Assembly: GCA_002314525.1 (NCBI GenBank)
Contig: DCGE01000059.1
Location: 1 to 19,475 of the forward strand
Reading direction: 5' to 3'
Length of the DNA stretch: 19,475 bases
From: Prevotellaceae bacterium UBA1786
GTDB taxonomy: Bacteria; Bacteroidota; Bacteroidia; Bacteroidales; Bacteroidaceae
The translations under genes and the position numbers were made by a program. Each line of letters starts with the position of its first letter. The stretch's first letter is position 1. Of this stretch, positions 1 through 7,106 are shown piece by piece. The notes under the pieces were generated by a model. That model was not told where the DNA came from, made no database searches, and worked only from the letters and a program-made list of their open reading frames with translations.

Positions 1-156
1 CCACTACCTTAGCAGACTATTGCTATTCCAGCATGTTCCATGGGTGCACGAGCCTGACCCAGGCACCAGAACTGCCCGCCACTACCTTGGCATACTCTTG
101 CTACAACAGCATGTTCTATGATTGCTACAAACTTACCTCCGTCACTATGTTGGCAA
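1..156 (+). repeat. In-frame 78-bp tandem repeat in BspA-like gene
   Basis: The sequence starting CCACTACCTT at position 1 recurs at position 79, giving a 78-bp (26-codon) period. Similarity is strongest over the first 50 bases of each unit and decays in the second half of unit two. More units probably lie upstream of the window. Each unit is one leucine-rich repeat. Confidence 0.7.
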
Positions 157-332
157 CGGATGTAAGCGCATCAAGTGGTCTAAACTATTGGCTCTATAAT
201 GCCGGCACGGATGCAAGCGCCAAACCGAAGTCGCTCACGGTAGCAAGCGGAATGGCACTGAACGAAACGCTTCTGTCAGCCACTCCTGACGCATGGAAGG
301 CTACAGGAGTAATCAAGGAGCAGACAAACTAA
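3..332 (+). CDS. BspA-like leucine-rich repeat surface protein, 3' end only
   Basis: This is the last 109 codons of an open frame that enters from the left edge, so the true start, signal peptide and most repeats lie outside the window. The visible part carries two copies of a 26-residue unit with the pattern PATTLAxxCYxSMFxxC.xLT, typical of the BspA/TpLRR-type repeats of Bacteroidales and Treponema surface proteins. After the second unit comes a short C-terminal cap containing SLTVASGM and ending KEQTN, with no LPXTG-like, Por-type or other sorting signal that I can recognise. Proteins of this class are exported or surface exposed and often bind host or food glycans or proteins; nothing here shows the ligand. 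The ATG at 33 is inside a repeat and is not the real start. Family assignment is fairly sure, function is not. Confidence 0.75.
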   Translation, partial: TTLADYCYSSMFHGCTSLTQAPELPATTLAYSCYNSMFYDCYKLTSVTMLATDVSASSGLNYWLYNAGTDASAKPKSLTVASGMALNETLLSATPDAWKATGVIKEQTN

Positions 333-366
333 CGGAAGGAATGAAGTAGCCAAACCCATCTGCCGC

Positions 367-393
367 CAACGATGAAAGGAAACGGCATCGTTG
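367..393 (+). other. Hairpin, 8-bp perfect stem
   Basis: CAACGATG at 367-374 is the exact reverse complement of CATCGTTG at 386-393, with an 11-base loop. It lies 35 bases after the BspA-like stop codon and just before a larger hairpin. No T-run follows, so alone it is unlikely to be a terminator; it may stabilise the 3' end of the transcript. Confidence 0.45.
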
Positions 394-411
394 CAGACAT
401 CGACACACCAT

Positions 412-465
412 GAGAGGGGCAAATCATGAAGCGACATTATATCGCACAAAGGATTTGCCCCTCTC
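412..465. terminator. Large inverted repeat, probable terminator of the BspA-like gene
   Basis: GAGAGGGGCAAATC (412-425) and GATTTGCCCCTCTC (452-465) form a perfect 14-bp stem. The 26-base loop contains a further 4-bp inner stem (GCGA/TCGC, 430-433 and 441-444). It lies 80 bases beyond the stop of the BspA-like gene. There is no long T-run after the stem on either strand, so it is a stable hairpin rather than a textbook intrinsic terminator. It could serve either direction. Confidence 0.55.
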
Positions 466-513
466 TTGCTGAAGCTACACCAATCATGGCAATACTCCCA
501 CCTCCACAGAAAA

Positions 514-570
514 ATGTGGACTGTAAAATGAATTTTGTGGCCTCTCGCAAGGAAAGATGTGGACTGTAAA
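514..570. repeat. 14-bp direct repeat pair in intergenic region
   Basis: ATGTGGACTGTAAA occurs exactly at 514-527 and again at 557-570, a spacing of 43 bases. Similarity extends a few bases on each side (GAAA upstream, AT-rich downstream). The pair lies in the 324-base gene-free stretch 333-656, which otherwise holds only the hairpins at 367, 412 and 628. It could be an operator pair or the scar of a mobile element; no transposase remnant is visible. Confidence 0.5.
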
Positions 571-627
571 TTTAAATTAGAGCCGCCTAATTTTCAGCAC
601 TCGGACAGGGAAAAGTGGAAACAAGAC

Positions 628-645
628 GAAAACAACTGTGTTTTC
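628..645 (-). terminator. Small hairpin after the outer-membrane barrel gene
   Basis: GAAAACA (628-634) pairs with TGTTTTC (639-645) around a 4-base loop. Read on the minus strand it starts 11 bases after the barrel stop codon and is followed by a moderately T-rich stretch. The stem is A/T-rich and weak, so this is a tentative terminator. Confidence 0.35.
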
Positions 646-656
646 ACGGTGAAGGG

Positions 657-1910
657 TCAGAAAGCTTCACCCATGTCAAAGACGAAGGCGGTGCTATAGG
701 TGGGGCCGTCTTTGCTGTTACCGAAGTCAAGCCGGATGTTGGTGTTTTTCTTGAATTCGAAACGCAAGCCCATGCCGAAGGACGGCAGCTTGCTCCAGCG
801 TTTCCATTCGTAATCGTCCCAGTTGTTGAAGAAATTGCCGCAACCGTACCAGGCTGTCATTCCGATACGTTTCCATATCTTCTGACGCAATTCGAGGGTG
901 GTGTTCATCTGGTTGTTGTCGAAGAAACGACCGATGTAGTAGCCTCGCATTCGTGCATAGTCGGCTGCGATTTCCTGACGGATAGGCCACGGCACGCTGC
1001 GGTCGAAGCAGTTGGCATAGAAGTCGTAGGCAAAGACTCCCCCTTTCCACAGGGGCTGAAAGGCCCTGAAATTGAAGATGGTGTTCCAGGCAAAGTCGGG
1101 ACCATGACCTATCAGACGGCGGTGGAGCATCTGCTGAAGCATGACGTAGATGCCGCATGTGGGGGTTATGATGTGGTCGCGTGTGTCGTACTGCGCCACA
1201 GCTCCCAAGGCGATATGGCCGTAGTGGTCATCCTGCCCCTGAAGGTAGTCGCTATGAAGGGAATCGTGCAGATAGTCGATATGCATGACATTGCGCATGT
1301 TGTACTGCAGGATACTTCCAATCTGGAAATGCTTAGGCAAGCGATAGAGGTATTTGGCATAGATGTTGGAGGAGAAGTAGCGGAAACGCTGTTCTTTGCC
1401 GTAGTTGGCTTCGCACTGATGGTAGTCGATTCCCCAGAAATAGCGGTTGCGGCTCTGGATGTCGGCATATATCTCAATGGAGTTCTTGCGGTCGAAGTAG
1501 ATGTTGGATTTGAGATAGAGCGAATAGAACTGGTCAAGGGTGGCATTGGCTGTGATTGACACATTCGATGGCGTGAGTAGGGAATCGGTCCGGTTGAGTC
1601 GGAACAGTCCGCTTGCCGTACCGCCGATGCCGAATCCTCCGTCGTCGGCGTATGTGGGACCCGCAACCCAACTCATGTCAACCGGTTTCTCGAAGGTTCG
1701 GTCGATATGTCCGTTTATCAACTGTTGCCACCATCCATGCAGCCAGCTGGTGTGCTGTGGGGAGACTGATATGGGCTGAAACAGCGAGTCGGTTTTCAAT
1801 GTATCAACGCCATGAATGGAATCTTCAATCTGGGCCTCTACTGCTATCGGCAACCAACAGAAAACTGCCGCGGAAATTATGCTTCTTGCTACGAATGAAT
1901 GAAGGGTCAC
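657..1910 (-). CDS. BamA/TamA-family (surface antigen D15-like) outer-membrane beta-barrel protein
   Basis: Read from a GTG at 1908-1910 this encodes 417 residues. A hydrophobic export signal spans about residues 6-26 (SIISAAVFCWLPIAVEA, cleavage likely before QIED). The rest shows alternating aromatic and polar strands and ends in the surface-antigen pattern GMGLRFEFKKNTNIRLDFG, a KDG turn and a C-terminal phenylalanine, as in the C-terminal barrel of the Omp85/Bac_surface_Ag family. No POTRA domains precede the barrel, so it is the short barrel-only type common in Bacteroidetes, not the essential BamA. The open frame reaches back to 2177, but that extension crosses the promoter at 1950-1980 and the low-complexity C10A7 tract and reads like non-coding sequence (many P, S, G and E), so I reject it. 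No ATG lies between promoter and signal peptide, which makes GTG the best start. Its cargo or partner is unknown. Confidence 0.78.
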   Translation of the reverse strand: MTLHSFVARSIISAAVFCWLPIAVEAQIEDSIHGVDTLKTDSLFQPISVSPQHTSWLHGWWQQLINGHIDRTFEKPVDMSWVAGPTYADDGGFGIGGTASGLFRLNRTDSLLTPSNVSITANATLDQFYSLYLKSNIYFDRKNSIEIYADIQSRNRYFWGIDYHQCEANYGKEQRFRYFSSNIYAKYLYRLPKHFQIGSILQYNMRNVMHIDYLHDSLHSDYLQGQDDHYGHIALGAVAQYDTRDHIITPTCGIYVMLQQMLHRRLIGHGPDFAWNTIFNFRAFQPLWKGGVFAYDFYANCFDRSVPWPIRQEIAADYARMRGYYIGRFFDNNQMNTTLELRQKIWKRIGMTAWYGCGNFFNNWDDYEWKRWSKLPSFGMGLRFEFKKNTNIRLDFGNSKDGPTYSTAFVFDMGEAF

Positions 1911-1949
1911 TGATTGGTGGATTTTTGATTGTTTTTTGCTAGTCGCGCA

Positions 1950-1980
1950 CAAATATAGCGTTTTTTGGCAAGTAATGAAA
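1950..1980 (-). promoter_or_regulatory. Bacteroidetes-type promoter for the barrel gene
   Basis: On the minus strand TTTC (1977-1980) is followed after exactly 19 bases by TATATTTG (1950-1957), matching the Bacteroidetes -33 TTTG and -7 TAnnTTTG elements with one mismatch in the -33 box. Transcription would start near 1944, giving a leader of about 34 A-rich bases before the GTG at 1910. This decides the start of the downstream gene. Confidence 0.7.
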
Positions 1981-2064
1981 GTATTGGATAAAAAATTTGG
2001 CTTGTCAGTGGTCGATTGCCATGGTTCGACGGTTCGATGCCAGTCAGTTTTCAGTGCAGGGCTC

Positions 2065-2117
2065 CCTCCCTCTTCAGGGGAGGTTTCGATGGGGGTGGAG
2101 GCTTCTTCCCCCCCCCC
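2065..2117. repeat. G/C-rich hairpin and C10 tract between groEL and the barrel gene
   Basis: CCTCCC (2065-2070) pairs with GGGAGG (2078-2083) around a 7-base loop. It is followed by a G-rich stretch (GGGGGTGGAGG) and then a run of ten C (2108-2117) that abuts seven A (2118-2124). The style resembles dispersed C/G-rich intergenic repeats of Bacteroidetes genomes, but only this copy is in the window. The homopolymer could vary in length between cells or be a sequencing weak spot. No gene is supported in 1911-2183. Confidence 0.45.
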
Positions 2118-2152
2118 AAAAAAAGGAGGGGAACAACTGTTGTTCTCCTCCT
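2118..2152 (-). terminator. Intrinsic terminator of the groESL operon
   Basis: On the minus strand the stem arms AGGAGG (2147-2152) and CCTCCT (2124-2129) enclose a second complementary pair, GAACA and TGTTC (2141-2145 and 2131-2135), with a single internal A/C mismatch. The stem runs straight into a T7 tract (2118-2124). It lies 31 bases beyond the groEL stop. This is a textbook factor-independent terminator. Confidence 0.85.
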
Positions 2153-2183
2153 GATGCCATGATGGAATGATATCCAAATCAGA

Positions 2184-3821
2184 TTACATCATGCCCATGC
2201 CGCCGCCCATTCCTGGAGCGCCCATCGGCATTTCGGGTTTCTCTTCCTTCTTCTCTACGATAACACATTCAGTGGTAAGGAACATGCCTGCAATAGAAGC
2301 AGCGTTTTCGAGAGCTACGCGAGTAACCTTGGCTGGATCGACCACACCAGCTGCGTGGAGATTTTCGTAAGCATCGGTACGTGCATTGTAACCAAAGTCG
2401 TTCTTGCCTTCGCGAACCTTCTGAACGATTACCGCACCTTCCTTGCCTGCGTTGGCAACAATCTGGCGCAGAGGTTCCTCGATGGCACGCTTGATGATTT
2501 CGATACCAGTAGTCTCATCGGCGTTATCGCCCTTCAGGCCTTCGAGCTGATCGATGGCGCGGATGTAGGCGACACCACCACCAGGGACAATGCCTTCTTC
2601 GATGGCTGCACGAGTGGCACACAAAGCATCGTCAACACGGTCCTTCTTCTCCTTCATCTCGACTTCAGATGCTGCACCAACATAGAGTACTGCTACGCCA
2701 CCGCTGAGTTTAGCAAGACGCTCCTGCAGTTTTTCCTTGTCATAGCTGGAAGTAGTATTCTTGATCTCGCTCTTGATCTGATTGATACGGTCCTTGATAT
2801 TCTCCTTCTCGCCCTTACCGCCAACAATAGTTGTGTTGTCCTTTGAGATGGAAATCTTCTCGCAAGAACCCAGCATCTCGATAGTAGCCTGTTCAAGTTT
2901 CAGACCCTTCTCTTCGCTGATTACAACACCTCCAGTAAGAATTGCGATGTCTTCCAACATGGCCTTTCTGCGATCGCCGAAACCAGGAGCCTTTACTGCA
3001 CAGATCTTCAACTGACTACGCAAACGGTTTACAACCAATGTCGTCAGAGCCTCGCTGTCGATGTCCTCAGCGATGACAAGCAGAGGACGACCGGTCTGAA
3101 CTGCTGGTTCAAGGATTGGGAGGAATTCTTTGAGGTTGCTGATCTTCTTGTCATAAATAAGAATGTATGGGTTATCCATCACACATTCCATCTTTTCGGT
3201 ATCTGTTACGAAATAAGGAGACAGATAACCACGATCAAACTGCATACCTTCAACTACACCAATTGTGGTGTCGCGGCCCTTTGCCTCTTCAATTGTGATC
3301 ACACCGTCTTTGCTGACCTTCTTCATAGCATCAGCGATAAGCTTACCGATTTCGTGGTCGTTGTTTGCACTTACTGTTGCAACCTGCTCAATCTTATCGT
3401 AGTTGTCACCTATCTGTTCGCTCTGGCCTTTGATGTGCTCAACGACCTTAGTAACAGCCTTGTCAATACCACGCTTGAGATCCATTGGATTGGCACCGGC
3501 AGCAACGTTCTTAAGACCTGTAGAACATATGCTCTGAGCGAGAACCGTTGCAGTAGTTGTACCGTCACCGGCATCATCGCCAGTCTTGCTTGCTACACTC
3601 TTGACGAGTTGTGCACCAGTATTCTGGAATGCGTCTTCAAGTTCAACTTCCTTTGCTACTGTCACACCATCCTTTGTAATATGAGGTGCACCAAACTTCT
3701 TCTCGATGATTACATTACGACCTTTAGGACCGAGAGTTACCTTCACTGCATTTGCAAGTGCATCGACGCCCTGCTTTACCTGTTCGCGGGCTTCTGTATT
3801 GAATTTTAATTCTTTTGCCAT
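2184..3821 (-). CDS. groEL: Chaperonin GroEL (Hsp60)
   Basis: This 545-residue protein is the large subunit of the ATP-driven GroEL-GroES folding chamber in the cytoplasm; length and sequence are full family standard. Visible hallmarks are LGPKGRNV near residue 31, the nucleotide-binding segment [11 protein letters not shown] near residue 86, the apical-domain stretch [17 protein letters not shown], the equatorial segment [15 protein letters not shown] near residue 410 and the methionine/glycine tail ending GMGGGMGMM. The ATG at 3819-3821 starts the canonical MAKELKF. It follows groES with a 33-base gap on the same strand and ends before a strong terminator, so the two form a two-gene operon. 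I see no CIRCE element upstream of the operon. Nothing unusual in the protein. Confidence 0.98.
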   Translation of the reverse strand: MAKELKFNTEAREQVKQGVDALANAVKVTLGPKGRNVIIEKKFGAPHITKDGVTVAKEVELEDAFQNTGAQLVKSVASKTGDDAGDGTTTATVLAQSICSTGLKNVAAGANPMDLKRGIDKAVTKVVEHIKGQSEQIGDNYDKIEQVATVSANNDHEIGKLIADAMKKVSKDGVITIEEAKGRDTTIGVVEGMQFDRGYLSPYFVTDTEKMECVMDNPYILIYDKKISNLKEFLPILEPAVQTGRPLLVIAEDIDSEALTTLVVNRLRSQLKICAVKAPGFGDRRKAMLEDIAILTGGVVISEEKGLKLEQATIEMLGSCEKISISKDNTTIVGGKGEKENIKDRINQIKSEIKNTTSSYDKEKLQERLAKLSGGVAVLYVGAASEVEMKEKKDRVDDALCATRAAIEEGIVPGGGVAYIRAIDQLEGLKGDNADETTGIEIIKRAIEEPLRQIVANAGKEGAVIVQKVREGKNDFGYNARTDAYENLHAAGVVDPAKVTRVALENAASIAGMFLTTECVIVEKKEEKPEMPMGAPGMGGGMGMM

Positions 3822-3854
3822 AATAGTATTTCTTTTGCTAATTTAATAATAGGA

Positions 3855-4127
3855 TTAACCGAGAATAGCGAGCACGTCACTTTGACGCATAATTAGGTAT
3901 TTCGTACCTTCATATTCCAGTTCGTTTCCGGAATATTTTCCGTAGAGGACAGTGTCACCTACCTTGAGAATCATCTCTTCGTCTTTTGTTCCGTTGCCCA
4001 CTGCAACTACTTCACCTTTAAGTGGTTTTTCCTTTGCTGTGTCAGGAATGATAATACCTCCTACAGTCTTTTCTTCAGCTGGAGCTGGGAGTACAAGGAC
4101 TCTGTCTGATAATGGTTTGATGTTCAT
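3855..4127 (-). CDS. groES: Co-chaperonin GroES (Hsp10)
   Basis: This 90-residue protein is the lid of the GroEL chamber. It begins [14 protein letters not shown] and carries the mobile-loop sequence [18 protein letters not shown], then [13 protein letters not shown] and the C-terminal [14 protein letters not shown]. The ATG at 4125-4127 gives the family-standard start; the frame can be opened three codons earlier only from a TTG at 4136. It is the first gene of groES-groEL. The 266-base region upstream (4128-4393) is shared with the divergent plus-strand operon. On the minus strand I found no CIRCE inverted repeat and only an imperfect -7 match, CATATTTG at 4234-4241, without a convincing -33 box, so the heat-shock promoter is not assigned. 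Confidence 0.97.
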   Translation of the reverse strand: MNIKPLSDRVLVLPAPAEEKTVGGIIIPDTAKEKPLKGEVVAVGNGTKDEEMILKVGDTVLYGKYSGNELEYEGTKYLIMRQSDVLAILG

Positions 4128-4335
4128 TTCTTTCAAATTTTTTAGTTAAATATTAAATGTTATTTTTTATTTTCTACATCAAATGACTTGATTGTCATGT
4201 TTGCCTCTGAAATAGCTGATACAAAATAAGTGCCAAATATGGAAATGTCACTTTTTTTCATAGTCAACCATTCTCTTATGAAATTCATGCAGTGTCTAAC
4301 TATGATGAGTAAAAATAAAATTTTTACGTTTTTAT

Positions 4336-4366
4336 TTTGTAATTCGCTTACTTTACACTAACTTTG
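4336..4366 (+). promoter_or_regulatory. Consensus Bacteroidetes promoter for the long plus-strand operon
   Basis: TTTG (4336-4339), a 19-base spacer, then TAACTTTG (4359-4366) match both the -33 TTTG and the -7 TAnnTTTG consensus of the Bacteroidetes primary sigma factor. Expected transcription start is near 4372, about 22 bases before the ATG at 4394. This is the only clear match I found upstream of the 15-kb plus-strand gene run. Confidence 0.85.
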
Positions 4367-4393
4367 TACTTTATTGAATAAAAAATTATTGAT

Positions 4394-4885
4394 ATGAGTA
4401 AATCAATTTTGACCGGAATCGTTATGATGTGTCTCTGTCTGAGCGTATCTGCACAGGACAAATCTTCAAGTGAAGTAACAAACCAACAGGGTATGGAAAA
4501 AGTTTATAATTTTATCAAGGCTTGCAAGACCTACTACATTGCAACAGTCGATGGAGATCAGCCTCGTGTGCGTCCTTTCGGCACAGTGAATATCTTTGAA
4601 GGAAAACTTTACATCCAAACTGGTAAGAAAAAACGTACTGCTCAACAGTTGGCCAAGAATCCAAAGGCTGAAATTTGTGCTTTCAATGGACAAGCATGGG
4701 TAAGAGTCAGTGGCGAACTGATGCTCGATGACAGAGTAGAAGCAAAGAAGTCGATGCTCGAAGCGCATCCTGAACTGCGTTCCATGTATAATGAGAACGA
4801 TGACAATACTGCTGTATATTATTTCAAGAATGCTACTGCTTACTTCTCCTCTTTCGCAGGCAAGGATGAGGAAGTGAAATTTTAA
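4394..4885 (+). CDS. Exported pyridoxamine 5'-phosphate oxidase-like (split-barrel flavin) protein
   Basis: This 163-residue protein combines an N-terminal signal peptide (MSKS, hydrophobic core ILTGIVMMCLCLSVSA, cleavage near SAQ/DK at about residue 21) with a PNPOx-like FMN-binding split barrel. Barrel hallmarks are YYIATVDGDQPRVRPFGTV near residues 48-66, then GKLYIQTGKKKRTAQQLAKNP, and the end AYFSSFAGKDEEVKF. Most relatives of this small family start directly at the MEKVYNFI segment, here residue 34, and are cytoplasmic. The present ATG is strongly supported by the promoter just upstream. Members bind FMN, F420 or heme, or act as reductases; the substrate is not evident and it is not the vitamin B6 enzyme PdxH. 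It is the first gene of the operon, 19 bases before the GH92 gene. Confidence 0.82.
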   Translation: MSKSILTGIVMMCLCLSVSAQDKSSSEVTNQQGMEKVYNFIKACKTYYIATVDGDQPRVRPFGTVNIFEGKLYIQTGKKKRTAQQLAKNPKAEICAFNGQAWVRVSGELMLDDRVEAKKSMLEAHPELRSMYNENDDNTAVYYFKNATAYFSSFAGKDEEVKF

Positions 4886-4904
4886 CTAACTGATACTGAC
4901 TATT

Positions 4905-7106
4905 ATGAAGCTTAACCTCGTTTCAGCGATTTTGCTGTGTAGCATCTCAGTATGTGGAAATGCCCAGAAACTGACAGACTATGTTGACCCGACTATAGGT
5001 ACAGGCGATCACGGTCATGTGTTTATCGGTGCGAACGTGCCGTTCGGTATGGTTCAGGCTGGACCAAATCAGGTTCAATCAGGTTGGGACTGGTGTTCTG
5101 GCTACCACGAGTCGTCTGACTCAATCATAGGATTCTCACAACTGCATCTAAGTGGTACAGGCTGTGCTGATTTGGGTGATGTGTCAATACTGCCGATTAA
5201 TGGTCCTGTGGAGTGTTCAAGAAATGGATTGGTACGTCTTTACACCCATGACACAGAAGAGGCAAAGGCTGGCTATTATGCAGTAACCCTTAAGGACCCA
5301 AAATCTTCGGACAAAGACATCAGATGCGAGATGACAGCAACCAAGAGAGTCGGTATGTATCGTTTCTCCAACACTGCATCTATTGTCATCGACCTTGAAA
5401 ACACTGTCAGCACTTGGGACAAGACTACGGAATGCAGATTCGAGGTATTGAACGACAATACGATAGTCGGTTTCAGGAACTCTACCGGTTGGGCCAATAA
5501 TCAGCAATTGGCTTATGCCATGACTTTCTCTCGTCCAATCAAGTCGGTCAAATACAAGAACGGCGTGCGTCCTTCAGCAAAGGGTATGCAATATGCAATA
5601 GTGGACTTCAATGGGAATGATTCTGAACCGCTTCTGGTAAAAGTCGCGCTTTCACCTACCAGTGAGGCAAATGCATTGGCGAATATGAAAGATGAAGTTC
5701 CAGGTTGGGATTTCGATATCGTAAGGAAATCTGCCGACGAGGCTTGGGAAAAGGAACTCGGAAGAGTCCGTGCCACATTCCCTACAGAAAAGGAAAGCAG
5801 GATTTTCTACACTGCCATGTTCCACTTCATGGTTGCCCCACAACTCTGGTGTGATGCCAATGGCGATTATATGGGTGCCGACGGCAGGATACATCGTAGT
5901 GCCGATTACAACCATCTGACCACGTGGAGTCTCTGGGACACCTACCGTTCTGCACATCCTCTTGCAACTCTCATATTGAGAGACCGTAGTCGCGACTATG
6001 CCCACACGATGCTTGACATTTTCAACCAAAGTGGCGAACTGCCTATGTGGCACTTGATGAGTTGCGAGACTTACTGTATGGTGGGCGAACCGGGGGTTCC
6101 AGTTCTTGCAGACTTGATTATGAAAGGTCAGGTGAAGGATATCCCTGAAGAAACTCTATACCGCACACTTACTGCAAGCATCCTGCCTACTTGTACGGAA
6201 CTTGCGCGTCCGGAAGGATACGTCCTTCCTCATGGATATTCATTCAGAGGAAAGGATCAGTTGTTTGAATATGGTTACGTCCCTTTCGACAGAGGTCATG
6301 ACGAAACCGTTGCCAGGAACATGGAATACTACATTGCCCTCTGGAGTGCTGCACAGGTTGCAGGTAAATTAGGTCACAAGGCTGATAGCGTGAAACTTTT
6401 CGACCTCAGTATGAACTACAAGAAACTCTATGACAAGAGAGTTGGTTTCATGCGTGCTCTTGACACAAAAGGCAAATTCCGTACTACGGATGGCTTCATT
6501 CCTGGACATCAGACAAAGGACTACACAGAAGGAAATCCATGGCACTATACATTCCTCGTACCTCATGATGTGAAAGGTCTTGTTGAACTTATCGGTGGAA
6601 ATGATGCGTTCGAGAAGAAACTCGATGACCTTCTCTCTGCAGATCAGGATCTCGGTGCTGATGCCAATCCTGATATTACAGGTCTTATCGGCCAGTATTG
6701 TCACGGAAATGAACCAAGCCATCATGTGCTCTACATGTATAATTATGTAGGCCGTCCTCATAAGACCCAGAAACTCGTTCGTAAGGTTATGGACGAACTC
6801 TACGACGACAAACCTGCCGGTCTCTGCGGTAATGAAGACGTAGGTCAGATGTCGGCCTGGTACATCCTCTCCGCTCTCGGACTCTATCAGGTCGAGCCAT
6901 GTGGTGGTATATATCAGTTAGGTTGTCCGATTGTGAAGGAAGCACGTTTCACAGTCGATGGTGGGAAGTCATTCATCATCCATACGAAGGGCAATACAAC
7001 TAAGGGAAAGGTGAAGAGGTTCATGCTCAATGGCAAGAAGCTCGACAGAACATACATCACGTATAATGAAATCATGGCAGGAGGCGAACTCCTTGCTGAA
7101 TTTTGA
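4905..7106 (+). CDS. GH92 family alpha-mannosidase, exported
   Basis: This 733-residue protein belongs to glycoside hydrolase family 92, calcium-dependent exo-alpha-mannosidases that trim N-glycan or yeast mannan mannose by inversion. A signal peptide spans about residues 1-21, followed by the family opening [18 protein letters not shown] and [11 protein letters not shown]. The C-terminal (alpha/alpha)6 domain shows [16 protein letters not shown] around Glu542 (the expected general acid), [15 protein letters not shown] at 600-614 and [18 protein letters not shown] from 642, the block holding the likely catalytic-base aspartate. Length is normal and the protein appears intact. There is no SusC/SusD pair or regulator nearby, so this is not a standard polysaccharide utilisation locus. 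The stop TGA overlaps the TTG proposed as start of dxs. Linkage specificity (alpha-1,2, 1,3 or 1,4) cannot be read with confidence. Confidence 0.93.
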   Translation: MKLNLVSAILLCSISVCGNAQKLTDYVDPTIGTGDHGHVFIGANVPFGMVQAGPNQVQSGWDWCSGYHESSDSIIGFSQLHLSGTGCADLGDVSILPINGPVECSRNGLVRLYTHDTEEAKAGYYAVTLKDPKSSDKDIRCEMTATKRVGMYRFSNTASIVIDLENTVSTWDKTTECRFEVLNDNTIVGFRNSTGWANNQQLAYAMTFSRPIKSVKYKNGVRPSAKGMQYAIVDFNGNDSEPLLVKVALSPTSEANALANMKDEVPGWDFDIVRKSADEAWEKELGRVRATFPTEKESRIFYTAMFHFMVAPQLWCDANGDYMGADGRIHRSADYNHLTTWSLWDTYRSAHPLATLILRDRSRDYAHTMLDIFNQSGELPMWHLMSCETYCMVGEPGVPVLADLIMKGQVKDIPEETLYRTLTASILPTCTELARPEGYVLPHGYSFRGKDQLFEYGYVPFDRGHDETVARNMEYYIALWSAAQVAGKLGHKADSVKLFDLSMNYKKLYDKRVGFMRALDTKGKFRTTDGFIPGHQTKDYTEGNPWHYTFLVPHDVKGLVELIGGNDAFEKKLDDLLSADQDLGADANPDITGLIGQYCHGNEPSHHVLYMYNYVGRPHKTQKLVRKVMDELYDDKPAGLCGNEDVGQMSAWYILSALGLYQVEPCGGIYQLGCPIVKEARFTVDGGKSFIIHTKGNTTKGKVKRFMLNGKKLDRTYITYNEIMAGGELLAEF

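Noticed and set aside
333..656. Possible small gene or RNA in the 324-base gap
   Set aside because: I saw hairpins and direct repeats but no convincing promoter, coding frame or known RNA consensus.
615..1559. 314-codon plus-strand open frame antisense to the barrel gene
   Set aside because: It is the mirror frame of a recognisable outer-membrane protein, has no promoter match, and its translation shows no family pattern.
1911..2177. N-terminal extension of the barrel gene
   Set aside because: It crosses a good promoter, a hairpin and a homopolymer, and reads as low-complexity sequence.
4128..4136. Three-codon upstream TTG start for GroES
   Set aside because: The ATG at 4127 gives the family-standard MNIKPL start.
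4180..4203. Imperfect inverted repeat in the groES leader (TGAC/GTCA core)
   Set aside because: The exact arms are only about five bases long, it does not match CIRCE or any operator I know, and it may be chance in A/T-rich DNA.
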